Source of the DNA: Planctomycetota bacterium
GTDB taxonomy: Bacteria > Planctomycetota > J058 > JAJDCQ01
DNA length: 64,000 nt
Assembly (NCBI GenBank): GCA_029260755.1
Contig: JAJDCQ010000256.1
Span: 1 to 64,000 of the forward strand
Reading direction: 5' to 3'
Numbering within the stretch: the first letter of the stretch is position 1; each line of letters starts with the position of its first letter. Below, one piece after another: positions 35,857 through 47,300 of this stretch. The translations under genes and the position numbers were made by a program. The notes beneath the pieces are model-generated. The model saw nothing but the letters and a program-made list of their open reading frames with translations. It did no database searches and was not told the origin of the DNA.

Positions 35857-36704
35857 GCCCGACCGAGCCGCAGGCCGTCGCTTCCGACGACGGCGACGGC
35901 GGGGAGCCCGCGCCGCCGCGCCGCCGCGGGCGGTTCCGCGCCACCCTGACCTTCGCGAGCGCGTTCGTGATCGTCGTCGGGATGGCGGTCGCCTGGCGGC
36001 CGGCGTACGTGACCCTGAGCTACTTCCGGCTGGCGGATCCGGATCCGGCCGTCCGCGATGGCGCCGCGCGCGCGATGGCGACGCACGGCGCCGGCTATCC
36101 CTGGGTCGAGCGCGCGCTCCGCGAGGCGTACGAGCGCGAGACGGAGATCCCCGCCCACATCGCCATGTCGCTCGCGCGGCTGCTCGAACGGCGGGACCGA
36201 ATCGAGCTGGCGTCCGAGCTCGCGGGCCGGAGCCTTCAGCGGACGACCTTCGTCACGCCCGACGGCGTCTCCCACGTCGTCGGCGAGGACGGCGTCCTTC
36301 GCGTCGGTCCGCAGGCGCCGCTCGCGTTCACGTTCGACATCGAATCGCTTCTCCTCACCGGCGTCGTCAACGGAGTCGGCGTCGAGATCCGCGCCGTCCC
36401 CGAGGGGGTCGGGGAGCGGGCCGAGAGCGTCGCGAACATCGCGATCGGCGGCGGCGCCTCCTCGGGCGAGGTGAGCTACTTCGAGGGGAAGCCGCGGATG
36501 ACGTTCGGCCTGCCCGAGGGCGTCCGCGGGCGGGTGACCCTCATCGCCCGCGCGCAGCTCCTCCACAACGACGTCCTCGTCGAGCCCGAGTCGGGCTCGC
36601 TCGAGCCGCCCGAGGTGGTCCTCGGCGTGCTCGTCGTCGGGGACGTCGGAGACGATGACGAGATCGGTGGCGACGGCGAACGCCGTCGCGGAGACGGAGA
36701 CTGA
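35853..36704 (+). CDS. Single-pass membrane protein, relative of the preceding gene (283 aa)
   Basis: The same plan as its upstream neighbour: a basic head, one helix (LTFASAFVIVVGMAVAW, about 32-48), a helical stretch like a single HEAT unit (FRLADPDPAVRDGAARAMATHG), and a beta-rich C-terminal domain (GVEIRAVPEGVGE, GRVTLIARAQLLHNDVLVEP). Ends in a charged Asp/Gly/Arg tail. ATG 35853 overlaps the upstream stop by 4 nt. The pair may form a complex in the envelope (inference from shared layout and coupling). Confidence 0.74.
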   Translation: MSPTEPQAVASDDGDGGEPAPPRRRGRFRATLTFASAFVIVVGMAVAWRPAYVTLSYFRLADPDPAVRDGAARAMATHGAGYPWVERALREAYERETEIPAHIAMSLARLLERRDRIELASELAGRSLQRTTFVTPDGVSHVVGEDGVLRVGPQAPLAFTFDIESLLLTGVVNGVGVEIRAVPEGVGERAESVANIAIGGGASSGEVSYFEGKPRMTFGLPEGVRGRVTLIARAQLLHNDVLVEPESGSLEPPEVVLGVLVVGDVGDDDEIGGDGERRRGDGD

Positions 36705-36705
36705 G

Positions 36706-37428
36706 ATGGACACCAAGGGAATCGACGAGGCGCTCCGGAAGACGCTGCAGGATCGCAAGCTCAGCCGGAGCGAGCGCAAGGCGCTCGGCGGCGTCCTCTC
36801 CGAGCTTCAGCCCGATGAGCGCGAGCGCGACCTGCTCCGCAGCCGGGCCTTCGAGATCGCGCGCGAGGAGCTCGCGACGCCGCGGGGCAAGGAGGTCTTC
36901 GACTGGCTCGAAGACGTCGTGAAGGTGCTCGATCGCCCGTGGGACGCGGCGGCCGCCGGCGATGGCGGTGACAAGGCGGCGGAGCTCGCCGAGGTGCACT
37001 TCTCGCCGGGGACCTCGTGCCTCGATCGACTGAATCAGCTCATCCGGTCGGTCGGTCGGAGCATCGACATCGCCGTCTTCACGATCACCGACAACCGGAT
37101 CACGCGGACGCTCCTCGACGCGCATCGCCGCGGCGTGAAGGTGCGGCTCGTGACCGACGACGACAAGCGCGAGGACCGCGGCAGCGACGTCGACGAGCTC
37201 GCCCGGGCGGGGGTCGACGTCGTCCTCGACAACAGCCGCTTCCACATGCACCACAAGTTCGCCGTCTTCGACGGCAAGGTGGTCGTGACCGGCAGCTTCA
37301 ACTGGACGCGTCAGGCGACCGACGCGAATCAGGAGAACCTGGTCGTCACCGACGATCGCCAACTGGTGGCCGCCTTCCGCGCCGAGTTCGACCGGCTGTG
37401 GAATGAGTTCGGCGCCGGCGCCGCCTGA
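36706..37428 (+). CDS. Single-HKD phospholipase D-like protein (240 aa)
   Basis: An N-terminal helical region (1-95) precedes one phospholipase D-like domain. The HKD motif is visible as HMHHKFAVFDGKVVVTGSFNWT (about 180-200), with the companion strand SIDIAVFTITDNRITRTLLDAHRRGVKV. Single-HKD members such as Nuc and mitochondrial PLD6 act as homodimers and cleave phosphodiesters in nucleic acid or cardiolipin. No signal peptide is seen, so it should be cytosolic. Start ATG 36706 lies 1 nt after the upstream stop (TGAGATG); the ORF-track start is inside the upstream gene. Confidence 0.85.
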   Translation: MDTKGIDEALRKTLQDRKLSRSERKALGGVLSELQPDERERDLLRSRAFEIAREELATPRGKEVFDWLEDVVKVLDRPWDAAAAGDGGDKAAELAEVHFSPGTSCLDRLNQLIRSVGRSIDIAVFTITDNRITRTLLDAHRRGVKVRLVTDDDKREDRGSDVDELARAGVDVVLDNSRFHMHHKFAVFDGKVVVTGSFNWTRQATDANQENLVVTDDRQLVAAFRAEFDRLWNEFGAGAA

Positions 37429-37441
37429 GCGCCGGCTCCGG

Positions 37442-38916
<1,475 letters not shown>

Positions 38917-38920
<4 letters not shown>

Positions 38921-40716
38921 CCGTCGGTTCCTTCATCGGAGGCGGGTGGGGCGGAGCTCGGGCTGGCCGCCGGCAGGGTGACGGTGAAGGTGGTGCCGCG
39001 GTCCGCGGCGCTCTCGACGGCGATCCGCCCTCCGTGCTCGCGGACGAGCTCGCGGCAGACGGCCAGGCCGAGGCCGGTTCCGGCGCCGGGGCGCTTCGTC
39101 GTGAAGAAGTACTCGAACACCTTCTCGAGGTCGCCCTCGGGGATGCCGCGGCCGGTGTCGGCGACCGCGATCGTCACCTCGCCCGCGTCGGTCGCGCGCG
39201 TCCGCACCGAGATGCGGCCGCCGTCCTTGCCCTCGATCGCGTCGTGGGCGTTGAGGATGAGGTTGAGGACGACCTGCTGGAGGCGGTCGGGGTCGCCGTC
39301 GACGGCCGGGAGCTCGTCGGCGAGGTCGACGTCGAGGTCGACGTCCCGGAAGCGGCGGTCGTGCCGGAGGAGGCGGGCGCCGGCCCGGACGATCTCGTTC
39401 GGGTCGCAGCCGCGGCGGACCTCCTCGCGGGGCCGGGCGAAGTTCATCAGCTCCTGGAGGACCGAGGCCACCCGCTCCATCTGCTCGACGGCCGTCTCGA
39501 GGAGCTCGCGGCTCTTCTCGTCCTCGGTCCGCTCGCGAACCGTCTGGACGAGCGAGCTGACGGCCGCGAGCGGGTTGTTGACCTCGTGGGCGACGCCGGC
39601 GGCGAGCGCGCCGGCGGTGGCGAGGCGCTCGGTCCGGAGCAGCCCCTCGCTCATGTCGCGGAGGCGGTCGATGTCGGCCTCGAGGCGGTCGACCATCTCG
39701 TTGAAGGCCGTCGCGAGGACGGCGACCTCGTCGCGCGCCCCGACCTGCACCCGGACGTCGGTCCGGCCGTCGGCGACCTCGAGGGCCGCCTCGGTGATCG
39801 TCCGGAGCGGTCGGGTGACGAGCTGCTGGGCGAGGAGGATGAGGCCCATCGCCGGGACCGACGCCGTCCCGAGGCCGATCACGATCGCCCGCTTCCAGTC
39901 GTTCGGGTCGGTGCCGGGCCCGACGATCGCGCGGCTCACCGCGAGGACGACGAGGACGGTCGCGAGGGTGGCGGCGGCGACGGCGAGGGAGAGCTTGGCC
40001 GTCATCGGGAAGAGGCGGACGCGGTCGAGGACGCTCGCCGGCTGGAACAGTCGCAGGTTGATCGTCGCGTAGCCGTGGATCGCGCAGCCGATCAGGATCC
40101 CGACGCTCGCGAAGGGGAGCAGCTCGTAGCGTCCGAGGAGCGGCAGCAGGACGACCGAGAGGGTGGTGACGGCGCCGGTGAGCGAGGAGGCGAGCAGGAT
40201 CACCCGGAGCTCGCGCGCGCGGATCGGGTCGTCGATCCGCGCCGAGCGCGGGATGAGCAGCCGGGCGGCCAGGAAGAGAACGTAGATCCAGCCGCCGACG
40301 ATGAATGTCCACGGCGTCAGCTCGAGATGGAAGACGCCTCCCGCGAAGCCGACGTCTCCGATGACGCGACCCGAGACGACGATCCCGGCCGCGGTGAGGG
40401 TCGGGACGAGGATCAGGACGGCGCTCTTCCAGGGCAGGGGGCGGGGCTCGGGGAAGACCCACGCGAACCGCAGGAACGCGAGCTGGAGTGCCATGGAGAT
40501 GAGGAACGCCCCCTGCGCCCAGGTGCGGCCGTCCTCGTCGGGGCCGGCGAAGCCCCAGAAGGCGATGTCGTTCACGATCCAGATCGACATGATCCAGGCG
40601 AAGGTCGCGAACGCGCGGTTCTCGGGACGCCCGGGCGCGACGCTGAAGACGTGGAACCCCAGCGCGAGGGTCGCGAGGAGGTTCAGGGTGAGCAGCGGTA
40701 GGAGGATCGCGTCCAC
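38917..40716 (-). CDS. Membrane sensor histidine kinase (599 aa)
   Basis: The N-terminal half (about 1-265) has seven or eight membrane helices (ILLPLLTLNLLATLALGF, FATFAWIMSIWIVNDIAF, and so on). After a further helix pair comes HAMP (RPLRTITEAALEVADGR ... FNEMVDRLEADI), then the H-box AAGVAHEVNNPLAAVSSL (His about 378) and an HATPase domain (LNLILNAHDAIEG, VADTGRGIPEGDLEKVFEYFFTTK, GTGLGLAVCRELV). GTG 40716 was chosen because it opens the first helix. There is no SD, but TATAAT lies 9 nt upstream, suggesting a leaderless message. It pairs with the NtrC-type regulator. The signal is unknown. Confidence 0.9.
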
Positions 40717-40725
40717 GGGGGCGGC

Positions 40726-40731
40726 ATTATA
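40726..40731 (-). promoter_or_regulatory. TATAAT -10 element directly upstream of the histidine kinase start
   Basis: A perfect TATAAT on the minus strand, striking in such GC-rich DNA, ends 9 nt before GTG 40716. Transcription would then start at or next to the start codon. No good -35 is spaced 16-18 nt upstream. Confidence 0.45.
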
Positions 40732-40801
40732 GCCCCGGACCGCACGCAATCGCCGGACCGGACCGAAGTCCCGTCGGGGCGACGTTACGGTCGCGTCGCC
40801 G

Positions 40802-40816
40802 TTCGCGAATCGCGAA
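40802..40816. promoter_or_regulatory. Interrupted palindrome, candidate operator
   Basis: TTCGCGA-A-TCGCGAA is a perfect 7+1+7 symmetric site about 75 nt upstream of the histidine kinase -10 and 26 nt beyond the stop of the giant kinase gene. It could bind a dimeric regulator of the two-component operon, or form a short hairpin at the end of the kinase operon. Confidence 0.35.
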
Positions 40817-40842
40817 AGGCGCCGCCCTCGGTGGGCGATCCG

Positions 40843-43800
40843 CTAGCGTTCGTCCGCGGGGGCCTCGAGCGAGAGCTCGGGGTCGAGGATGGCGAGCGCC
40901 CGCACGAGATGGCTCGCCTCGGCCGCGCGTCGGAGCTCGGCGAGGCGGGCGGGGTCGGTCGGATCGAGACGCGCGCGCAGGAGCACCGCGGTCGGCCGGT
41001 CGGCCGACGCCGAGAGGGTCTGGCCGAGACGCGCGCCGGCGTAGAGGAGGAGGTCCGCGTCGCGCGGGCGCTTCGCGGCGACCGTCGCCATGATGCGCCG
41101 GACCCTCTCCCGAAGGCGCGCGGCCGCCCCCGGGTCGTTGCGTTCGGTCCGGTCGGCGAGGGCGAGGAGCGCGACGGCGGCCAGACCGGGCCGGGCAGTG
41201 TCGAGCCCGGCGTCGCTCAAGATCATCTGGAGCGGCCGAACGACCGGGCTGCGTGGGTTCGCGGCGAGCGACGCGAGGAACGCCTCCACCGCGCCGATGG
41301 GATCGCCCTGGTCAGCCAGCAGCGCGCCGAGACGCGCCCAGGGGATCCACGCGTCGGGCCGCTGCTCGGCGACGGACCGCCAGTGTGGGATCGCCTCGGT
41401 CGGTCGTCCGAGCTCGGCGAGCAGCTCGGCGAGGGCGCCCTCGGCCTCCCCGCCGCGCGCCCCTTCGGCCACCGCGCGCCGGAGCAGGACGAGCGCCTCC
41501 TGGCGGAGCTCGAGCGGCTGCGACATCTCCTCGGGGAGCCGCGTCGCGACCTCGAGGAGCGACCGCGCGCGGTGCTCGAGGATCGTGGCACGCCGGTCGG
41601 GGAAGACCCGTTCGGCGACGACCGTGGCCGTGTGGGAGGCCATCGGGTCGACGCCCTTGGGGCCGAGGCCCCGGATGAGGTCACGGCTGAACCCGTGACC
41701 CTCCGATCGGACGACCTGGTCGATCCGCGTCCGGGCCGCCTCGGCGCCGATCTCGTCGACGATCTCGCCGGAGAGCACGTCGGCCGCGACCGTGTCGCGC
41801 GCGATGATCGCGGCGACGACCGCGCGGGCGAGCGCGTCCGCGCGGGCGACCGGGTCGTCGCGGAGGCCGTCGGCCGCCCAGCGGAGAGCGGCGAGGGTGG
41901 CCCGCGCGAGTCGGCTCCTCTCCTCGGGCCTCCCCACGAACGCGACGTCTGCCCAGACCGTCTCGGCGGATCGGGCCAGGGCGATCGAGGTGACGCGCCA
42001 GATCTGGCGGGGGTCCCGCCCGAGCGTGTCGGGGCGATCGAGCAGCGCCTGGCCGTTCTCGCGGGCCAGGGTGTCGTACTCGGCGCGCCGCGTCTCGTCG
42101 CTCGACTCGTGGACCGAGATGGCGCCGAACCGAACCGGCGCCCCGAGCGATCCCCAGCTCGCCCGCAGCTCGGCCGCGAGGATGGGGAGCGGCTCGGCCG
42201 CGACGATCGTCGCGCGGACCTCGCCGAGGGCGGCGCTCGCCTCGAGTCGGTCGCCGCGCCGCTCGAGGATGATCCACCCGTCGACCGGGCCCGCGGGCGC
42301 CTCGAGCGCGGCGGTGGCGATGGGGCCTCGGAGGTGGCGAAGGATGAGGCGTCCGCCGGCGAGCTCGGCGACGAGCTCGACCTTACCGGCGGCGGGTTCG
42401 CCGATCGCGACGAACGGGCCGTCGGCCGCCGAGGCGTCATCGAGGTGGAACGCGGCGGCCACGCGGGCCGCCGCGCCGAGCCGGGGCGGCGCCGTCGCGC
42501 GAGCGGGCAGATCGCTCCGGCGGCAGCGACCCTCGACCTCGACCGGACCGAACCGGAACTCGCCCTCCGCCACGCCGAGGGCGAGCGGCGCCCCGGCGTC
42601 GCGCTCCGCGTCGCGGGGGCCGAGCGCCTCGTCGAGCTCGTCGATGGAGAGCCCGTCGATCCGCACCCGACGGCCGGCGGGGGCGCCGGGCGCGACGACG
42701 ATGTCGTGCCAGATGTCGTCCTCGAGCGGTCGGCGCACGCTGACGCCGCGCGCGGTCACCGTTCGCTCGCGGCCGTGGATCACCAGATCGCCGATCGTCA
42801 GCACGGTCGCATCGATCGCTCCGATCGAGACACGCGCGGAGATCCGCGGACTCTCCCAGCGGGCGTCTCCGACGCGGAGCTCGACCTTCCCGGCGTCGTT
42901 CTCCGCCCGGATCGAAGCCGCGCCCTCGACGACGTCGGGCGTGCCGACGACGCCGCCCCGGCTGAAGAAGCCGTGGGAGGACAGAGCGACCACGCGTCCG
43001 TGTCGCGCGGGGTCGTAGCGCACGGCGACGCGCCCGCCGTCGCGTCGCTCGGCCTCGCCGACGAAGGCGGCGGCGAGGGCGTCGCGCGGCCCCCCGGCGC
43101 GCGCGCCGGCGAGCGGGTCGGCAGTGACTCCGTCGCTCGACCAGAGAGGGGTGGGCGTGCGCGTGGCCTCCGCTCCGTCGACGGAGGTCCAGGTCGGCCT
43201 CCACTCATCGCCGGGCGCCGGGGCGGGCGGGGGGGCGGGGCGCGCCTCGTCGGACGCCGGCGTCGCGTCGGGGACGCTCGCCGGCACGTGGGGATCGGGC
43301 CCGCCCGGCGAGCTCGAGGCCGGGTCGCCGCCACCGAGCGCGAAGGCCAGCCCGATGACGAGCCCGGCCGTCACGGTGGCGCTGGCGACCGCGAGCGCGA
43401 GCGTCGCCCCGGCGGGGCGCGCCCGATCGGTCGGGTCGTCGTCGCCGTCGAGGAAGCGGCCGAGCGCGGCTGCGAGCTCGGCGGCCGACGCGAACCGGTC
43501 GGCCGGGCGCTTCCGAAGGCAGCGAAGGGTGATGGCCTCCAGCGCCGGGGGGGTGGCGGGGTTCCGCCGGCGCGGGGCGACGGGCTCGTCGCGTGCGAGC
43601 ATCCGGACGACGTTGATCATCGCGTCCGCGACGAACGGTGGGGAGCCGGTCAGTCCGCGGTAGAGGACGCCGCCGAGGCCGTAGACGTCGGTCGGCGGTC
43701 CGGCCCGGTCGCCGCCGCCGTCGGCGAGCTGCTCGGGCGCCATGTAGAGCGGCGTCCCGAGGAGCTCACCCGACATGGTGAGGCGCTCGGCGGCCGCGTC

Positions 43801-44313
43801 GAAGGCGAGGCCGAAGTCGACGATCCGCGGTCGACCCTGGCCGTCGACGAGGATGTTCTCCGGCTTCACGTCGCGATGGACGATGTCCTGGTCGTGGGCG
43901 TGCTGGATCGCGAGGGCGGCCCGGCGAACGACGTCGGCGAGACGGCGCGGATCGAGCTCCTCGCGATCGAGGATCGCCTGGAGGCTCTCGCCGTCGACGA
44001 GGTCCATCACGATGAACGGGTGGCCGTGGTGCTCGCCCACCTCGTGGATCGAGACGATGCCCTCGTGGCGCAGGCGCCCCGTCGCGCTCGCCTCGCGCCG
44101 AAACCGCGCGAGGCGGCGCTCCGCGCTGGCCGGACCACCGGGCGCGGGATGGAGCAGCTTGATCGCGACGGAGCGATGGAGCCCCAGGTCGAACGCGCGG
44201 TGGACGACGCCCATGCCGCCCTGGCCGAGCTTCTCGAGGAGAACGTAGCGGCCGATCGTGCGGCGCGGATCGGCTCGCGCGGCGACGACCTCGGCGGGGA
44301 GCGCGCCGCTCAC
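40843..44313 (-). CDS. Giant Ser/Thr kinase with two lectin-like domains (1156 aa), last gene of operon
   Basis: Kinase domain: GQGGMG (about 30-35), VAIKLL, HRDVKPENI (about 146), DFGLAFD (about 166), MAPEQ. Membrane helix at about 299-327 (LALAVASATVTAGLVIGLAFAL). After a Pro-rich stalk come two ConA/LamG-like beta domains (ISARVSIGAIDATVLTIGDL ... IWHDIVVAPGAPAGRRVRIDG; then AAFHLDDASAADGPFVAIGE ... GWIILERRGDRLEASAALG). The last 350 residues are TPR-like helices. It is a full-length paralogue of the next gene. Start GTG 44313 overlaps the upstream stop by 4 nt (GTGA); the ORF-track start lies in the shadow of the upstream gene. The extracellular lectin-like modules suggest glycan or protein sensing (inference). 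Confidence 0.88.
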   Translation of the reverse strand: MSGALPAEVVAARADPRRTIGRYVLLEKLGQGGMGVVHRAFDLGLHRSVAIKLLHPAPGGPASAERRLARFRREASATGRLRHEGIVSIHEVGEHHGHPFIVMDLVDGESLQAILDREELDPRRLADVVRRAALAIQHAHDQDIVHRDVKPENILVDGQGRPRIVDFGLAFDAAAERLTMSGELLGTPLYMAPEQLADGGGDRAGPPTDVYGLGGVLYRGLTGSPPFVADAMINVVRMLARDEPVAPRRRNPATPPALEAITLRCLRKRPADRFASAAELAAALGRFLDGDDDPTDRARPAGATLALAVASATVTAGLVIGLAFALGGGDPASSSPGGPDPHVPASVPDATPASDEARPAPPPAPAPGDEWRPTWTSVDGAEATRTPTPLWSSDGVTADPLAGARAGGPRDALAAAFVGEAERRDGGRVAVRYDPARHGRVVALSSHGFFSRGGVVGTPDVVEGAASIRAENDAGKVELRVGDARWESPRISARVSIGAIDATVLTIGDLVIHGRERTVTARGVSVRRPLEDDIWHDIVVAPGAPAGRRVRIDGLSIDELDEALGPRDAERDAGAPLALGVAEGEFRFGPVEVEGRCRRSDLPARATAPPRLGAAARVAAAFHLDDASAADGPFVAIGEPAAGKVELVAELAGGRLILRHLRGPIATAALEAPAGPVDGWIILERRGDRLEASAALGEVRATIVAAEPLPILAAELRASWGSLGAPVRFGAISVHESSDETRRAEYDTLARENGQALLDRPDTLGRDPRQIWRVTSIALARSAETVWADVAFVGRPEERSRLARATLAALRWAADGLRDDPVARADALARAVVAAIIARDTVAADVLSGEIVDEIGAEAARTRIDQVVRSEGHGFSRDLIRGLGPKGVDPMASHTATVVAERVFPDRRATILEHRARSLLEVATRLPEEMSQPLELRQEALVLLRRAVAEGARGGEAEGALAELLAELGRPTEAIPHWRSVAEQRPDAWIPWARLGALLADQGDPIGAVEAFLASLAANPRSPVVRPLQMILSDAGLDTARPGLAAVALLALADRTERNDPGAAARLRERVRRIMATVAAKRPRDADLLLYAGARLGQTLSASADRPTAVLLRARLDPTDPARLAELRRAAEASHLVRALAILDPELSLEAPADER

Positions 44314-47300
44314 CGGGCCTCTCGCGTCGAGGCGACGAGCGGCGCGAGGGCCGGGTCGAGCATCGCCAGAGCGCGGACGAGACGGTCGCGCCCGGCAGCC
44401 CGGCCGAGGGCGTCGATCCGGTCCCGGTCGCCCGGCGCGATCCGCGCGCGGACGAGGTCGGCCGTGGGTCGTTCGTCGTCGGTGGACCGCGTGCCGCCGA
44501 GGCGCGCCGCGGCGTAGAGGAGGAGGTCGCCGTCGGCCGGGTCGTTCGCGGCGATCGTCGTCGTGATGCGGCGCACGTGCCCGTGCAGGTCGTTGGCCGC
44601 GGGCGAGTCGCCGAGCGGATCCGCCAGGATCAACAGCGTCACCGCGACGAGCCCGGGTCGGGTGGCCTCGAGCCGTCCGCCCTCGATCAGCTTCCCGAGG
44701 GTGACCGCGAGCTGGTTGTTCCGGGCGAGGGAGAAGGCGACGAGGGTCGCCTCGACCGCGGCGGGGAGGTCGCCGTCCCTCGCGAGCGCCTGGCCGAGGC
44801 GCGACCACGGGAACCAGTAGACCTGGGCGCGGTCCGCCGAGATCCGCCAGTGGGCGGTCGCCTCGCGCTCGCGGCCGAGCCGCTCGAGCACCTGGGCCGT
44901 GTCCGACTCGACGTTCCAGCTCCTCTCGCCGTGAGCGATCGACCGCTCGAGGAGGGCGAGGATCTCCTCGAGGCGTGGGCGCGCCTGGTCGGGCGGCAGC
45001 TCGCGCGGGACGAGCTCGCGGAGGGCGCTCGCCCGGGCGTGGAGGATCGTCGCGAGGCTCTCGGGGGCGATCGCCTCGGCGACGAGGGTCGCCGCGAGCG
45101 ACGAGCGGGGGGCGTCCTGATTGGTGCCCATCCCGCGGATCAGGTCGCGGGAGAGGCTGCGATGCTCGAGGAGCGGGACGACCTGGTCGATCCGGGACCG
45201 GGCGATCTCGACGCCGGCCGCGGCGACGAGGTCGCGGGCCGCCGCGGCGGCCCGGTCGGCGTCCTGGGCGATCACCGCCGCGTAGGCGGCCCGGGCGAGC
45301 GCGTCCTGACGAGCGATCGGGTCGTCGAGCCGATCGGCGGCGGTCCGGAGGCGCGCGTGGACCTCCGCGGCGAGGCGGGCCCGGGCGGGGAGCTGGCCGA
45401 TCACGTCGGCGTCGGCGCGGGTCGGGTCGGCGATCCGGGCCAGGGCGAGGGCGGCGGCGCGCCAGGCCGCGACGGGGTCATCGTCGGCGGTGGCCGCGAG
45501 GCGCGCGTTCGCGTCGGAGCGATGAACGGCGACCGCGCCGAGGCGGACGCGCGGCCCGGTCGATCCCCAGGAGGCCTCGATCGTCGCGGCGGGCGGGGCA
45601 AGCGGCTCGCACGCGGCGATCGTCGCGGTCGCGCCGGCGATCGCCGCGCGGGCGTCGAGGCGGTCGCCGCGCCGCTCGAGGATGAGCCAGCCCTCGGCTC
45701 CGGCCGCCGGTGAAGGGGCGGCGAGCTCGGCCTCCGCGATCCGGTCGCGTCCGTGTCGCAGGATCAGGCGACCCTCGGCCAGCTCGGCCACGATCGCGTC
45801 GCCGGTCGGATCGCCGAGCGCGACGAACGGGCCGCCATCGAGCGGCTCGTCCTCGATACGGAACCCGACGGCGACGCGTCCCGCCGCGGGCAGCGACGTC
45901 GGCGCGATCGCGGCGGCGGGCCGGTCGGTCCGCCGGCAGCGTCCCTCGAGCACGATCGGGCCGAAGCCGAAGTCGCCCTCGGAGAGGATGAACGCGGCGC
46001 GCCCGGGCCAGGGGCGCCCGTCCGCGAGCGGAGCGGTCGCGAGGGCGGCGTCGATCGCGGCGAGCGGCGCTCCGTCGAGGCGGAATCGCCGCCCCTCCTC
46101 GGCGCCCGGCTCGATGGCGAGCTCGTGCCAGGCCCCGTCGGCGAGGTCGAGCGGGGCGCGCGCGCCGGAGACCGTCACGAGGCGCTCGCGCCCGAGGATC
46201 GAGAGGCCGCGGGCGACGATCAGGGCGGAGGCGTCGATCTTCCGGATCGAGAGCCGGGCCTCGATCCGGACCCGATCCCAGCGGGCCTCGCCGAGGACGA
46301 GGGCGACCTTGCCGGCGTCGTTGGGCGCTTCGACTCGGAGCGGCTCGGCCGCCGCGTCGGGATCCGCCTCGCGGACCGGGCCGCCGCGCCCGAAGAAGGG
46401 TCCCGGCGAGAGCGGCGCGACGCGTCCGTGCCGGCGCGGGTGGTAGCGCAGGCGCACCCGGTCGGCGGAGACGCGGGTGGCCTCGCCCGTGAACGCCGCC
46501 GCGAGGGCGTCCGGGCGGTCCTCGCGCACGCCGCGCAGCGGGTCGGCGATGCGACCGTCGTCCGACCAGAGCGACGCGGCGACGAGTCGGGGCGGCGCGC
46601 CGTCCGTCGAGGACCAGGCCGGCTGCCAGTCCGCGTCGGCCGGCGGGGGCGGCGCCGGCTCGGATCGGGCGGTCGCCGCTTCGGTCTCGGGCGAGGCCGC
46701 GGCGATGCCGGCGTCGTCGCTCGCTGCGGTCGGCGCGCTCGCTCTCGAGGTCGCTGGATCCGGCGCGCCGCCCGGGAGCACGAGCAGGGCGACCGCCGCG
46801 ACGACGACGGCCGCGCCGACGCCGCCGACGGCGATCGCGGCGGAGCTCGGGCCGGCCGACGGTGCGGGGGCGCGCGCCGAGGCGCGGCGCGCGACGACCC
46901 GCCGCGAGCCGCTCGAACGACGCTTCTCGTCGAGCGGCGCGGCCGCGTCGCCCTCCAGGAATCGCTCGAGCTCGGCGGCGAGCTCGGCCGCGGAGGGGAA
47001 TCGATCGGCGGGCCTCTTCTTCAGGCATCGGAGGGTGACCGCCTCGAGGGCCGGCGGCGTCGCCGGGTTGCGATCCCGGGGCGGGACGGGGTCGTCCTTC
47101 ACGAGCATCTTGACGATGTTGATCATCGTGTCGGCGGTGAACGGCGGGGCGCCGGTGAGGCCGCGGTAGAGGATCCCGCCGAGGGCGTAGACGTCGGCGA
47201 GCGGGCCGACCGGGTCGACGTCCTGGCCGCCGAGCTGCTCGGGCGCCATGTAGAGCGGCGTCCCCATCAGCTGGCCGGTGAGGGTCAGCTTCTCCTCGAC

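Noticed and set aside
40831-44517. 1228-aa plus-strand ORF opposite a giant kinase
   Set aside because: Antisense shadow with Arg/Glu/Gly-rich composition and no domain; the coding strand is clear from the kinase motifs and 4-nt overlaps.
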